Shown here: positions 7,759 through 16,127 of the stretch, one piece after another | Numbering within the stretch: position 1 is the first letter of the stretch | Layout: every line of letters begins with the position of its first letter | Assembly (NCBI RefSeq): GCF_019602855.1 | Contig: NZ_CP080767.1 | Coordinates: forward strand, 1,240,001-1,304,000 | Reading direction: 5' to 3' | Length of the DNA stretch: 64,000 bases | Source: Cupriavidus pinatubonensis | Lineage (GTDB): Bacteria > Pseudomonadota > Gammaproteobacteria > Burkholderiales > Burkholderiaceae | Notes under the pieces: generated by a model | Database searches by the model: none | What the model was told of the DNA's origin: nothing | The model's input: only the letters and a program-made list of their open reading frames with translations | Position numbers and translations under genes: made by a program

Positions 7759-7945
7759 GAACGAGCATGGGGGTTGGCGGAGGTTCAGGCAGCCTCACAG
7801 GACTGGGGAGGCGATCCGCGCATAGGCGATCAGTGGAGCGCGGACGTCATCGTAATGGGTACGGGGAGGCGCTAATTGGGCTCCGTCTCAGAGCCAGTCA
7901 CTACAAGGTCGGTTCGCCCAGTGCTGCTGGCGAAGGATCGATCTA
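7759..7945 (+). pseudogene. Universal stress protein (UspA) C-terminal remnant with in-frame stop
   Basis: One continuous frame reads WSADVIVMGTGRR, then TAA at 7873-7875, then LGSVSEPVTTRSVRPVLLAKD. This is the ATP-binding C-terminal half of a UspA protein (A-D-x-I-V-M-G-T-x-G-R, G-S-V-S-E, P-V-L-L) but it lacks the H-G-R-R-G loop and is interrupted by a stop codon. The N-terminal half is not recognisable. Four intact or near-intact Usp-type sequences occur nearby in the window, so this appears to be a dead paralogue sitting behind an Fnr-like promoter. Confidence 0.7.
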
Positions 7946-8026
7946 ATGGCGACCCACCCTGTACAGTCGGCTCCCATGTTGACCGGAAATCGGGGCCGTT
8001 ATCGAGATTCAGAGGAGGACAGGCAT

Positions 8027-8512
8027 ATGCGGATCTCGAAAGGAATTGGAATCGCGATATTGTCGCTGTTGGCCGTGCTGGTGGCAGCGGGTTGCGCGAC
8101 GCGGACGGAACCTGCGGAAGACCGCGTGCAGATCATGGAGCAGCGGGGTATTCCCTACGCCTGTGCCAGAGACGATGAAGCCGGCAGGCGGGCCATGGAA
8201 GATGTCGCCCCGCGCTTTAATGTTCGACTCAGCATGATCGATGCGGGCAGCGCCAGGCCGCTAAGCGGGGCGACCGTGGTCGTGGCCAGCGCCGATGGCA
8301 AGCGGTTACTGCACATTGTCGCCGGTGGTTCACTGTTATACATGCGGCTCAAGCAAGGTGCGTACCGACTCACGGTCGGATACCAGGGTCGTGACCAGGT
8401 GCGAGACATCGTCGTGGCGGACCACCCACAGGACATGACGTTCCGATTCCAGGTGAATGCGCTAGAAGATGACTGGCTGCTTTGTACGAGCACGAGTTGC
8501 CCGTGCCGCTGA
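8027..8512 (+). CDS. Putative lipoprotein with a carboxypeptidase-regulatory-like beta fold
   Basis: The 161-residue precursor starts with a lysine, a hydrophobic stretch and a lipobox (LLAVLVAAGC), predicting a lipid-modified envelope protein. The mature part has an APRFNVRLSMIDAGSARPLSGATVVVASADGK segment and a GAYRLTVGYQGRDQ strand, typical of CarboxypepD_reg-like beta sandwiches. The exported protein at 13588 is a clear relative over about 100 residues. The ATG at 8027 has an AGAGGAGGA site. It lies between the uspA remnant and ppsA and may share their Fnr-linked promoter. Confidence 0.8.
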   Translation: MRISKGIGIAILSLLAVLVAAGCATRTEPAEDRVQIMEQRGIPYACARDDEAGRRAMEDVAPRFNVRLSMIDAGSARPLSGATVVVASADGKRLLHIVAGGSLLYMRLKQGAYRLTVGYQGRDQVRDIVVADHPQDMTFRFQVNALEDDWLLCTSTSCPCR

Positions 8513-8673
8513 GATGAGCCGCCGCTTGGCGCGTTAACACCGCTTGCATTGCGCCACGAATGACGCCGCTGCCCCCGCGCCGACCTCACGGTCTGACGCT
8601 GATGACAGGTGCGGCGTGCAGCCTATGCCGATAAGGTCGTTGCGCGTCAGGTGGAAGACTAGAGGAGCAGTTG

Positions 8674-11073
8674 ATGGCTATCAATACCACGCAGTTAGTC
8701 TGGTTTGAGGAACTTCGGCGTGCCGACATCTGGCGCGTGGGCGGCAAGAACGCCTCGCTGGGTGAACTGTTAGCCAGCCTGACAACTCACGGCATCCGTG
8801 TGCCCCCCGGGTTCGCCATTCCTGTCGACGCTTACTGGAATTTCCTTGAGGCAAACGGCTTGCGCGCAGTGCTGTCATCAACGCTTTCTGCCCTTGCCAG
8901 CGGAAAGCTCACTCTGTCTGACGCAGGGCAGAAGATGCGCCGCACAATCCTCACCGGCGAGTGGCCTAGAGAGACCGCTCAGGCGATTGGGCAGGCCTAT
9001 GCCACCCTGAATAGGCGGACCGGCCAGTCCAACGTGGACGTCGCGGTACGTTCCAGTGCCACCGCCGAAGATCTTCCGGAGGCGAGCTTTGCAGGGCAGC
9101 TGGAGTCCTATCTCAACATCAGAGGCGAGCACGCTTTGCTCGACGCCTGCCGCCGTTGCTACGCGTCCCTTTTCACCGATCGGGCAATCAGCTACCGCCA
9201 AGCGAAGGGAATCAATCACCTGCAGATTGGGCTGTCCGTCGGTGTGCAGCGCATGGTGCGCTCTGACCTGAGTGGCGCTGGTGTGATGTTCTCCATCGAT
9301 ACCGAAACCGGCTTCGATAAAGTGGTTCTCATCAACGCGGCATGGGGGCTGGGTGAGAACGTCGTCCAGGGAGACGTCGATCCCGACGAGTACGAAGTGT
9401 TCAAGCCGTTGCTGTCAGATCTTTCCCTCACGCCTATCGTCGGGAAAAAGCTGGGCACCAAGGCCAGGAAGCTCATATACACAAGCGATTCTACCTGCCC
9501 GACAAGGAATGTATCCACGACCTCAGGAGAACGCGAAGCTTTCGTGCTGAGCGACGAGGAAATCCTCACGTTATCGCGTTGGGCCTGCGCGATCGCCGAT
9601 CACTACCGCCAGCCCATGGACATTGAATGGGCGAAAGACGGCAAAACGGGAGAGCTATTCATTGTGCAGGCCCGCCCTGAAACCGTCCAGTCACGACGCG
9701 AATCAAGTGCGATCAAGACCTATCGTATCAAGAAAGCTGGCATGCCATTGGTTACCGGTGTAAGCATTGGTGATGCCATCGCGACCGGTCCTATTTGTGT
9801 CATCGAGAATTTGCGAGAGATGGGGCGCTTCGTCGATGGCGCTGTGCTCGTGACACGGACGACCGATCCCGACTGGGTACCTGTAATGCGGCGCGCGGCT
9901 GCAATTGTCACCGACCAGGGAGGGAGAACTTCCCATGCGGCGATAGTCAGCCGGGAGCTAGGGCTTCCCGCAATTGTCGGGACGGGCAATGCAACTGGCG
10001 TGCTGCATGAGAAACAGGATGTGACGGTGTCTTGTGCCGAAGGCCGGGAGGGCTTTGTTTACGAAGGTATCGCCGAGTACGAAGTCGAGGAGATCGATTT
10101 TGGCAGTATCCCGACGACCCGCACCAAAGTCATGCTGAATTTGGCAAATCCGGCGGCAGCATTTCGCTGGTGGCGAATGCCCGCCGACGGCGTCGGGTTG
10201 GCGCGGATGGAGTTTGTAGTGAGCAACCATATCAAGATCCATCCAATGGCGCTGGCGCGCTACGACACTCTCAAGGACGACACAGCAAAGCGAACCATCG
10301 CTGAGCTGACGGCTGCTTACGCCAGCAAGACAGAGTACTTTGTGAGCCGGCTCGCGCGTGGATTGGGAAGGATTGCCGCCGTGCAATATCCGCGACCTGT
10401 GCTCGTTCGCATGAGCGATTTCAAGACGAATGAATATGCGCGGCTGATTGGTGGAGCGCAGTTCGAACCTACGGAGGAGAACCCCATGCTTGGATTCCGT
10501 GGGGCTTCAAGATACTATTCACCCCTCTATCGGGATGGGTTTGCCTTGGAGTGCCAAGCGATCGTCCGCCTGCGCAAACAAATGGGCTTAAACAATGTCA
10601 TTGTCATGATTCCCTTCTGCCGGTCCACCAAAGAAGCGGACCTGGTGCTCGAGGTAATGGCGGAGAATGGCATCGTGCGCCACAAGGATGGACTTGAGGT
10701 CTACGTGATGTGCGAAATTCCGTCCAATGTCATCCTGGCAAAGGCTTTCGCCCAACGCTTCGACGGCTTCTCGATTGGCAGCAATGACCTGACACAGTTG
10801 GTGCTCGGCGTGGATCGCGACTCGGCCAATCTTGCTGGCTTGTTCGACGAGGAAGACGACGCGGTCAAATGGATGATCCGGAACGTTATTACACAGGCGC
10901 ATGAGGCCAACGCCCACGTGGGCTTGTGCGGCCAAGCGCCGAGTGATCACCCTGATTTCGCCGGATTCCTTGTCCAATGCGGAATCGACTCGATCTCCGT
11001 GACCCCCGACAGCTTCCTGGCAGTTAAGCGCGCCGTTGCTGCGGCTGAAGCAGCTATCGCGTCAGTACGCTGA
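8674..11073 (+). CDS. ppsA: Phosphoenolpyruvate synthase (pyruvate, water dikinase)
   Basis: The 799-residue enzyme makes PEP from pyruvate and ATP, the entry step to gluconeogenesis. Domains in order: the PPDK ATP-binding domain (about 1-340, with GGKNASLGELL at the start and VAVRSSATAEDLPEASFAGQ), the mobile phosphohistidine domain (GGRTSHAAIVSRELGLPAIVG, catalytic His at about 420), and the PEP-binding TIM barrel (about 470-795, with GFRGASRYY, EIPSNV, GSNDLTQLVLGVDRD and GLCGQAPSD). Length matches the family. Start ATG 8674 follows AGAGGAGC. Codon use looks less GC-biased than in the hsp20 cluster. It probably channels carbon from acetate, alanine or pyruvate when respiration is limited. 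Confidence 0.96.
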   Translation: MAINTTQLVWFEELRRADIWRVGGKNASLGELLASLTTHGIRVPPGFAIPVDAYWNFLEANGLRAVLSSTLSALASGKLTLSDAGQKMRRTILTGEWPRETAQAIGQAYATLNRRTGQSNVDVAVRSSATAEDLPEASFAGQLESYLNIRGEHALLDACRRCYASLFTDRAISYRQAKGINHLQIGLSVGVQRMVRSDLSGAGVMFSIDTETGFDKVVLINAAWGLGENVVQGDVDPDEYEVFKPLLSDLSLTPIVGKKLGTKARKLIYTSDSTCPTRNVSTTSGEREAFVLSDEEILTLSRWACAIADHYRQPMDIEWAKDGKTGELFIVQARPETVQSRRESSAIKTYRIKKAGMPLVTGVSIGDAIATGPICVIENLREMGRFVDGAVLVTRTTDPDWVPVMRRAAAIVTDQGGRTSHAAIVSRELGLPAIVGTGNATGVLHEKQDVTVSCAEGREGFVYEGIAEYEVEEIDFGSIPTTRTKVMLNLANPAAAFRWWRMPADGVGLARMEFVVSNHIKIHPMALARYDTLKDDTAKRTIAELTAAYASKTEYFVSRLARGLGRIAAVQYPRPVLVRMSDFKTNEYARLIGGAQFEPTEENPMLGFRGASRYYSPLYRDGFALECQAIVRLRKQMGLNNVIVMIPFCRSTKEADLVLEVMAENGIVRHKDGLEVYVMCEIPSNVILAKAFAQRFDGFSIGSNDLTQLVLGVDRDSANLAGLFDEEDDAVKWMIRNVITQAHEANAHVGLCGQAPSDHPDFAGFLVQCGIDSISVTPDSFLAVKRAVAAAEAAIASVR

Positions 11074-11463
11074 GCAGCGCTGGACCGAGTGCGTGTCGCA
11101 TCGCTGCTTTGATATTCGGCAACAACAGCCAAGGCCTATTGGTTCTACATGCGCCGCTCAGCAATTTTGAGCAGCGCCTGCATGGGCTTGCTGCCAGGCA
11201 GTTGGGAGGTCTTCGCCTCATCCCCAGCTTGGGGCCTCCCGGCGCGGACACGAAACAGGCTGCCAACACGCAGCCGGTGAGAGGCGGGTAGGGAGATGAT
11301 CTTTGGACCTGGGCAGCAGTACCTGTGCGAGCGATCCGGCGGTGGGTTTTCCTTGTCGATCACCGCCTGTGCCAAGCATTGCTGCCTCGGCCGCTCTTGC
11401 TTCCACCGAAAAGCGAGCGATGCCATTTGATGATACCAACCTCGACATACGGGAGCAGGTGCC
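11074..11463. other. Intergenic region, no gene recognised
   Basis: Short open frames on both strands in this 390-base gap have no recognisable protein pattern. No Fnr-like box with both half-sites was found; TTGAT at 11427-11431 has no matching right half. It likely holds the ppsA terminator region and the promoter of the nucleoside phosphorylase gene. Confidence 0.4.
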
Positions 11464-12327
11464 ATGACTCTCACGCTGCCATCGTCGGCGGACGCGCCTG
11501 ATCAGACCGAACAGGCAGTTCAACGAATTCGTCAACACGTCGGCGAATTCCGTCCCCAGATTGGCATGATTCTTGGCTCCGGGCTCGGTGGTTTGGCGCG
11601 AGCGATCGAAAATGCCATTGCCATTCCCTATGCGGCGCTGCCGGGATTCCCGCAATCCCTGGTTGAAGGCCACGCCGGTGAAGTCGTTCTGGGCCGGTTG
11701 GGTGGGGTGGAATTGATGTGCATGCGAGGGCGGCAGCATTTCTATGAAGGGCATGGCACGACGGGTATGACGCAGGCGGTCCGTACAATGAAACGGATGG
11801 GATGCGACCGGTTATTCGTGACCTGTGCAGCTGGCTCGCTCCGCCCCGAATTGGAACCTGGCCGGTTGGTAGCGATCAAGGACCATATTAATCTGCTCCC
11901 CGGCAATCCATTGATCGGCCCCAACGATGACCAAATCGGGCCCCGTTTCTGCTCTATGGCGAACGCGTACGACACGGTCTTACGGCAAGGGTTGCAAGAT
12001 GTCGCGCAGGCGCTGGGACTGCCTTGGGCTGAAGGCGTCTACGTTGCGTTCAGCGGCCCGACATTCGAGACCGCTGCCGAGATCCGAATGATGCAAGTCA
12101 TCGGTGGCGACGTCGTGGGCATGTCGACAGTTCCGGAGGTGATCAGCGCACGGCATTGTGGCCTGCGCGTGCTTGCCATTGCTTGCATTACCAACCTGGG
12201 CGAGGGGATCGGAAATGAAGTCCTGTCTCACGAGCTGACGTTGCAGTATGGATCCATGGCCTTGGTAGACCTGCAGCGCCTGATAGTGGGCTGGTTCGAA
12301 CAACAGGCCGCCACAGCTAAGCGTTGA
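11464..12327 (+). CDS. Purine nucleoside phosphorylase (trimeric PNP/XapA type)
   Basis: The 287-residue enzyme splits purine nucleosides with phosphate into base and ribose-1-phosphate. Family motifs are present: LGSGLGGLA (phosphate site), FPQSLVEGHAGEVVLG, GRQHFYEGH, TCAAGSLRPELEPG, FSGPTFETAAEIRMM and VGMSTVPEVISARHCG, then ACITNLGEG. Length matches the trimeric class. It may feed ribose phosphate and bases to the phosphoribosyl-transfer enzymes encoded elsewhere in the window. The ATG at 11464 has a GGGAGCAGG site. Downstream the convergent uspA gene ends 82 bases away. Confidence 0.93.
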   Translation: MTLTLPSSADAPDQTEQAVQRIRQHVGEFRPQIGMILGSGLGGLARAIENAIAIPYAALPGFPQSLVEGHAGEVVLGRLGGVELMCMRGRQHFYEGHGTTGMTQAVRTMKRMGCDRLFVTCAAGSLRPELEPGRLVAIKDHINLLPGNPLIGPNDDQIGPRFCSMANAYDTVLRQGLQDVAQALGLPWAEGVYVAFSGPTFETAAEIRMMQVIGGDVVGMSTVPEVISARHCGLRVLAIACITNLGEGIGNEVLSHELTLQYGSMALVDLQRLIVGWFEQQAATAKR

Positions 12328-12409
12328 GAGCGGGACATATCTGGCGATTTCCTCTCGCCTCCATTGCGCCAACCAATCTGCCGAATAGAGCCACCACCAG
12401 AATCGCCGG

Positions 12410-12871
12410 TCATGTTTCGTCTTCCGGTTCGCTGCGGACAAGAAGCACGGGCTTGATGCTCTGGCTTACGACCCCCTGTGCAACGCTACCCATGACAACG
12501 CGTGCCACCCCGCGGCGCCCGTGTGTACCAAGGGCGATTAGGTCCGCGTTGCAGGTGGCCGCACGCGACAGTATCGTCTGGGCAATGCGCCCTTTTGCCA
12601 CAGGTTTTTCAATCAGCTCCACCGAATGGCGCACGCCAGCAGCTTTCAGGAGAACTCCGCATCCGCTAAGGATGTCTTGTCCATAAGCCTTCATGTTCCG
12701 GAGCAGGTCCTCGCGGTTGATGAAGGCAACCTCTAGCAACGCTTCACTGTCGTCGACGACGTAGATTACCTTCACTTCGGCGTTGCTGCCCTTTGCAAGA
12801 TCGATGACGGCCAAGAGCGCCAGGCGAGACGCATGACTGCCGTCGACCGCAACGAGAATCTTTTTGTACAT
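12410..12871 (-). CDS. Universal stress protein A family protein
   Basis: The 153-residue protein is a single UspA domain: MYKKILVAVDGSHASRLAL at the N terminus, ADLIALGTHGRRGVARVVMGS (the G-x2-G-x9-G-S ATP-binding motif) and PVLLVRS at the end. ATP-binding Usp proteins support survival in growth arrest. The ATG at 12871 follows a GGAGGAAG site. It is divergent from the next uspA gene at 13145, and the roughly 270-base space between them contains an Fnr-like box. Confidence 0.95.
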   Translation of the reverse strand: MYKKILVAVDGSHASRLALLAVIDLAKGSNAEVKVIYVVDDSEALLEVAFINREDLLRNMKAYGQDILSGCGVLLKAAGVRHSVELIEKPVAKGRIAQTILSRAATCNADLIALGTHGRRGVARVVMGSVAQGVVSQSIKPVLLVRSEPEDET

Positions 12872-13009
12872 ACCACTTCCTCCAGGTTCATCAGCATCGA
12901 TGGGGTGGCGCCGCACATGCTATGAAGGCTAGATGGCGCGTGGTCGACCGGGTTGACCCACCGCAAATCTCCCGGCGTGGACCGTTGTGGCCAGGGCCAA
13001 GCCAGTAAG

Positions 13010-13023
13010 CTGATATGCATCAA
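13010..13023 (+). promoter_or_regulatory. Fnr/Anr-like box between two divergent uspA genes
   Basis: CTGATatgcATCAA matches the Fnr consensus at 9 of 10 positions. For the rightward gene the class II spacing places the -10 near 13043-13048, where TATAGC is found, and the start codon is at 13145. A weaker match (TTGAC-N4-CGCAA) lies near 12950 toward the leftward gene. Confidence 0.6.
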
Positions 13024-13144
13024 GGACTGTCGGCTCAGTGGATATAGCTTGAAACAGAGTGGACAGGCGGATGTGTCCTGCGACTTCGCGCCGGTCGATT
13101 CAATGCGGTGCATCAGGTTTGGCTGCTTTCGAATGGAGGATGCG

Positions 13145-13585
13145 ATGCAAAATATTGTCCTGGCAACTGATGGGTCGGCCTACAGCGATGCTGCTGCTCG
13201 ATGCATTGCGGAACGGAAGTTGTTCCGTGACGACATATGCGTGCATGTGGTGCATTGCCTGCCCGACGTGTCAGGCGAGGTGAAGGCCTATATCAACAGG
13301 CAGGACATCGAAGCCTGGCATACCGACGAAAGCAGCAAGGTCATGAAGTCCGCCATCGACATCCTGCAGGGGGCAAACGTGCAAACACTCTGGCACGCCC
13401 TTGTCGGCTTCGCGCCCGAGCGCATCGTCGCATACGCCACCGCGGTCAAGGCCGAGGCGATCGTCATGGGTACGCACGGACGCGGTGCATTCCTCGACGC
13501 CATCGTGGGGTCGGTAGCAAGCCGCGTGATAGCACATGCGGCATGCCCCGTGGTCCTCGTCAGGGCTCTGCGTAGGCAGGAGTAG
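13145..13585 (+). CDS. Universal stress protein A family protein
   Basis: The 146-residue protein has MQNIVLATDGSAYSDAAARC at the N terminus and EAIVMGTHGRGAFLDAIVGSVASRV plus CPVVLVRA at the C terminus, so the ATP-binding loop is intact. The ATG at 13145 is chosen because GGAGGATGCG lies directly before it; an in-frame ATG lies three codons upstream. The gene is followed after only two bases by the secreted-protein gene at 13588, so the pair is an operon. An Fnr-like box lies about 120 bases upstream. Confidence 0.95.
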   Translation: MQNIVLATDGSAYSDAAARCIAERKLFRDDICVHVVHCLPDVSGEVKAYINRQDIEAWHTDESSKVMKSAIDILQGANVQTLWHALVGFAPERIVAYATAVKAEAIVMGTHGRGAFLDAIVGSVASRVIAHAACPVVLVRALRRQE

Positions 13586-13587
13586 CC

Positions 13588-14166
13588 ATGGTTGAGACCA
13601 CTATTTCGTTGAGAAGAGAGCAGTCCTCGCAGCGTATCGTGCGCGGTCTGGCTGTGCCTTTGTGTTCAGCTGCCGTGGCCGGCATGATGCTGCTTCAGGC
13701 GGCCGTTGCCATGACGCTGCCCACTAACGCTCCCCCGCTGAGGCAAGCGGACGGGATCGAATATCTCTCGGGCGGCATTGGAAGCGACGAGGCCAGCGTC
13801 ATGCGCGGCCTTGCCCCACAGTTCAAGGTACGGTTGCGCTTCCTCGACAGCGCCGACGGCAGCGCATTGTCAGATGTATCCGTCACGCTGTTCAACGCTC
13901 AACGGGACATCGTTCTGCAGGTGGTCAGTGAAGGGCCATACCTCTACCTGAATCCACCTCCAGGTCCATATCGCGTGCTCGTCCGCTACGGCAAGGCGAT
14001 TGCATGCCATCACTTCCACGTAGCTGCGCACGGGCATGCGACCGACCTTGTGCTGCGCCTGCCGGCACGTGCTCTCGCAGGGGACGCGCAGCTGGCGACA
14101 CCCGGGCCCGACGGGCGCGCTGGGTGCCGTGGCACCACCCCATGCTGTGGGGCGGGTCGGTCTTGA
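13588..14166 (+). CDS. Putative exported protein related to the lipoprotein at 8027
   Basis: The 192-residue precursor has a charged N terminus and a hydrophobic stretch at about residues 20-42 ending in AVAMT, which fits a signal peptide, though no lipobox cysteine is present. The mature part (GLAPQFKVRLRFLDSADGSALSDVSVTLFNAQ, then PPGPYRVLVRYGK) aligns in pattern with the 8027 lipoprotein. The cysteine-rich tail CRGTTPCCGAG is unusual. The start ATG has a GGCAGGAG site and sits two bases after the uspA stop. Role unknown; the repeated pairing with stress genes suggests an envelope function under the same conditions. Confidence 0.75.
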   Translation: MVETTISLRREQSSQRIVRGLAVPLCSAAVAGMMLLQAAVAMTLPTNAPPLRQADGIEYLSGGIGSDEASVMRGLAPQFKVRLRFLDSADGSALSDVSVTLFNAQRDIVLQVVSEGPYLYLNPPPGPYRVLVRYGKAIACHHFHVAAHGHATDLVLRLPARALAGDAQLATPGPDGRAGCRGTTPCCGAGRS

Positions 14167-14265
14167 AGGATCAGGTAGCGGCGCGCGGGTGGCCAAGTTG
14201 CTGTTCTGCGAAACACTGTGCCGCCAACAAACTCGAGCCCGCGCGGGAGGAAGTTGTGACGGCAC

Positions 14266-14363
14266 ATCATTCGGGCCTTTTTCGCTTATCCGCTGGTGCA
14301 GCAGGTCTTGTCGGCGGCGGAATCGCAAGGCCTGAAGATCAACGAGTACGAGTACGGCCTCCT
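14266..14363 (+). pseudogene. DNA polymerase X fragment (internally deleted remnant)
   Basis: The frame reads IIRAFFAYPLVQQVLSA, then ESQGLKINEYEYGLLRV. These match two separate segments of the intact polymerase X at 39924-41672 (VIRAFTAYPMTQTVLSA and SMGLKINEYGVFRG), which lie about 75 residues apart there. So the fragment is a remnant of a second polX copy with an internal deletion. The rest of 14167-14580 has no recognisable gene, although the same frame stays open to a stop at about 14463. Confidence 0.65.
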
Positions 14364-14580
14364 TCGCGTGCTCTCTATGGAAAGTCCGGCGTCCATGGCA
14401 CACGCAACCGTGAATTATCGTATCGGAAACGCGGGAATCCGAAGCTTGGCGGCGCACGCCTGAACGTGCGGTGGTTCGCTTGCTGGAGAAGTTGCGCTGA
14501 GACAAAGCCCGGCCCCCAGTGGGGGCTAGGTTGTAGCTATGCGGCAGCTATCCGGGGCCGCCAGTCAAAAGGAGTGGCAG

Positions 14581-14895
14581 ATGCCGATCTTCATCATGGA
14601 AACTCGTGTATCGGTGGAATCGTTGCGGCAGCCCCGGTCGTTCGAGGCGCTCGAGCGCGGTGTCGCAGGTTATCTAGAGAAGGCTTGTCCTGACGTTAAA
14701 TGGCTGGGCAGCTACGCCACCATCGGGCCCTATGACTATCTCGATATCTTCGAGGCCAACGATATCGAAGCGGCCATGCGTGTGTCGGTCCTGGTGCGTG
14801 CGTATGGACACGGCGAGGCCACGATCCATCCTGCCGTCGACTGGGGGCGATTTAAGCATCTGGTCCGGAATCTCCCGGAATTGCCACCCGTGTGA
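14581..14895 (+). CDS. GYD-domain protein
   Basis: The 104-residue protein resembles the small GYD family: YATIGPYDYLDIFEANDIEAAMRVSVLVRAYGHGEATIHPAVDW, with the conserved G-x-Y-D core and a final F-x-x-L. It probably folds like a ferredoxin-like/ABM dimer; the function is unknown. The ATG at 14581 has an AAAAGGAG site. It ends ten bases before ald, so both are very likely one transcript. Confidence 0.8.
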   Translation: MPIFIMETRVSVESLRQPRSFEALERGVAGYLEKACPDVKWLGSYATIGPYDYLDIFEANDIEAAMRVSVLVRAYGHGEATIHPAVDWGRFKHLVRNLPELPPV

Positions 14896-14904
14896 GCCAC
14901 CCTT

Positions 14905-16020
14905 ATGCGAATCGGCGTCCCCAGGGAAATCAAGGACCAGGAGTACCGCGTCGGACTCACCCCGGCCAGCGTACGCGAACTGGTCAGCCGCGGTCACCAA
15001 GTGGTGGTGCAGGCCGGTGCCGGCGCCGCAATTGGCCTCACCGACCATTCCTACAAGCTGGCCGGTGCCCAACTGGCCGGGGATGCCGAGGAGGTATTCG
15101 CCTCGGCCGAGATGATTGTGAAAGTCAAGGAACCGCAACCGTCGGAGCGGGCACTGCTCAAGCCCGGACAGATTCTGTATGCATATCTGCACCTGGCGGC
15201 GGACCGCGAGCAGACCTCGGAGCTGGTGAAATCCGGCGCGGTCTGCATTGCCTACGAGACCGTGACAGCCCCGGACGGCAGCCTTCCGTTGCTGGCGCCC
15301 ATGAGCGAAGTGGCCGGCCGCATGTCCGTGCAGGTGGCCGCCGCCTACCTGGAGAAGCCGCGAGGTGGCATGGGCGTGCTGCTGGGCGGCGTGCCAGGGG
15401 TTGCCCCGGGCCATGTGGTGGTGATCGGGGCCGGCGTGGTGGGCGCCAACGCGATCCAGATGGCCGTCGGCATGGGGGCGCGTGTCACAGTGCTGGACCG
15501 CAACGTCGATCGGCTGCGGCATCTGGGGCTTGTCTATGGCAATCGGCTAGTCACGCTCTACTCCAGCGCAGACGCCATCGAGCGCGCGCTGCTCACGGCC
15601 GATGCGGTTATTGGCGCAGTCCTCGTGCCGGGCGCCGAGGCCCCCAGGTTAGTGACGCGCGCCATGGTCGCCCGCATGAAGGGCGGCTCGGTAGTGGTGG
15701 ACGTGGCGATCGACCAGGGGGGCTGCTTCGAGACTTCGCGTCCCACCAGCCATTCGGATCCGACCTATGTCGTGGACGGGGTGCTGCACTACTGCGTGAC
15801 CAACATGCCGGCGGCTGTTGCCAGAACATCCACGTTTGCCCTGAACAACGCCACCATCGGCTATGCAATGGCGCTTGCTGACAAGGGCTGGTCCCGTGCG
15901 CTCAAAGAAGATCCTTGCCTGCGCGCCGGGCTGAACATCTGTCAGGGCAACGTTACCTATGCCGCCGTCGCAAGCGCCCATGGTTGCACGTATGTGCCCA
16001 CGGAACGGGTGCTCGGATGA
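14905..16020 (+). CDS. ald: Alanine dehydrogenase
   Basis: The 371-residue NAD-dependent enzyme interconverts L-alanine and pyruvate plus ammonia. Motifs: [20 protein letters not shown] with the pyruvate-binding Arg, [10 protein letters not shown] with the catalytic Lys, [11 protein letters not shown] with the catalytic His, the Rossmann GAGVVGANA at about residues 178-186, and [27 protein letters not shown]. Length matches family. In low-oxygen or dormancy states Ald can recycle NADH by making alanine; in the other direction it supplies pyruvate for PEP synthase and PDH. It starts ten bases after the GYD gene. Confidence 0.96.
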   Translation: MRIGVPREIKDQEYRVGLTPASVRELVSRGHQVVVQAGAGAAIGLTDHSYKLAGAQLAGDAEEVFASAEMIVKVKEPQPSERALLKPGQILYAYLHLAADREQTSELVKSGAVCIAYETVTAPDGSLPLLAPMSEVAGRMSVQVAAAYLEKPRGGMGVLLGGVPGVAPGHVVVIGAGVVGANAIQMAVGMGARVTVLDRNVDRLRHLGLVYGNRLVTLYSSADAIERALLTADAVIGAVLVPGAEAPRLVTRAMVARMKGGSVVVDVAIDQGGCFETSRPTSHSDPTYVVDGVLHYCVTNMPAAVARTSTFALNNATIGYAMALADKGWSRALKEDPCLRAGLNICQGNVTYAAVASAHGCTYVPTERVLG

Positions 16021-16127
16021 GCCAGGCCGAAGGCCGCTCTTTCGCTCTTTGACAACGGCGGCATGGATAAGTTGGATGCACTGCCTCGGATAGGCAAGGG
16101 CATCACGAGGGCTGTAGGTTGAGGCAG

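Noticed and set aside
11427..11440. TTGATgata before the nucleoside phosphorylase as an Fnr box
   Set aside because: The second half-site is absent.
14674..15522. Histidine-rich minus-strand frame of 282 codons
   Set aside because: Antisense to GYD and ald; the histidine richness mirrors GTG and ATG codons of ald, not a real gene.
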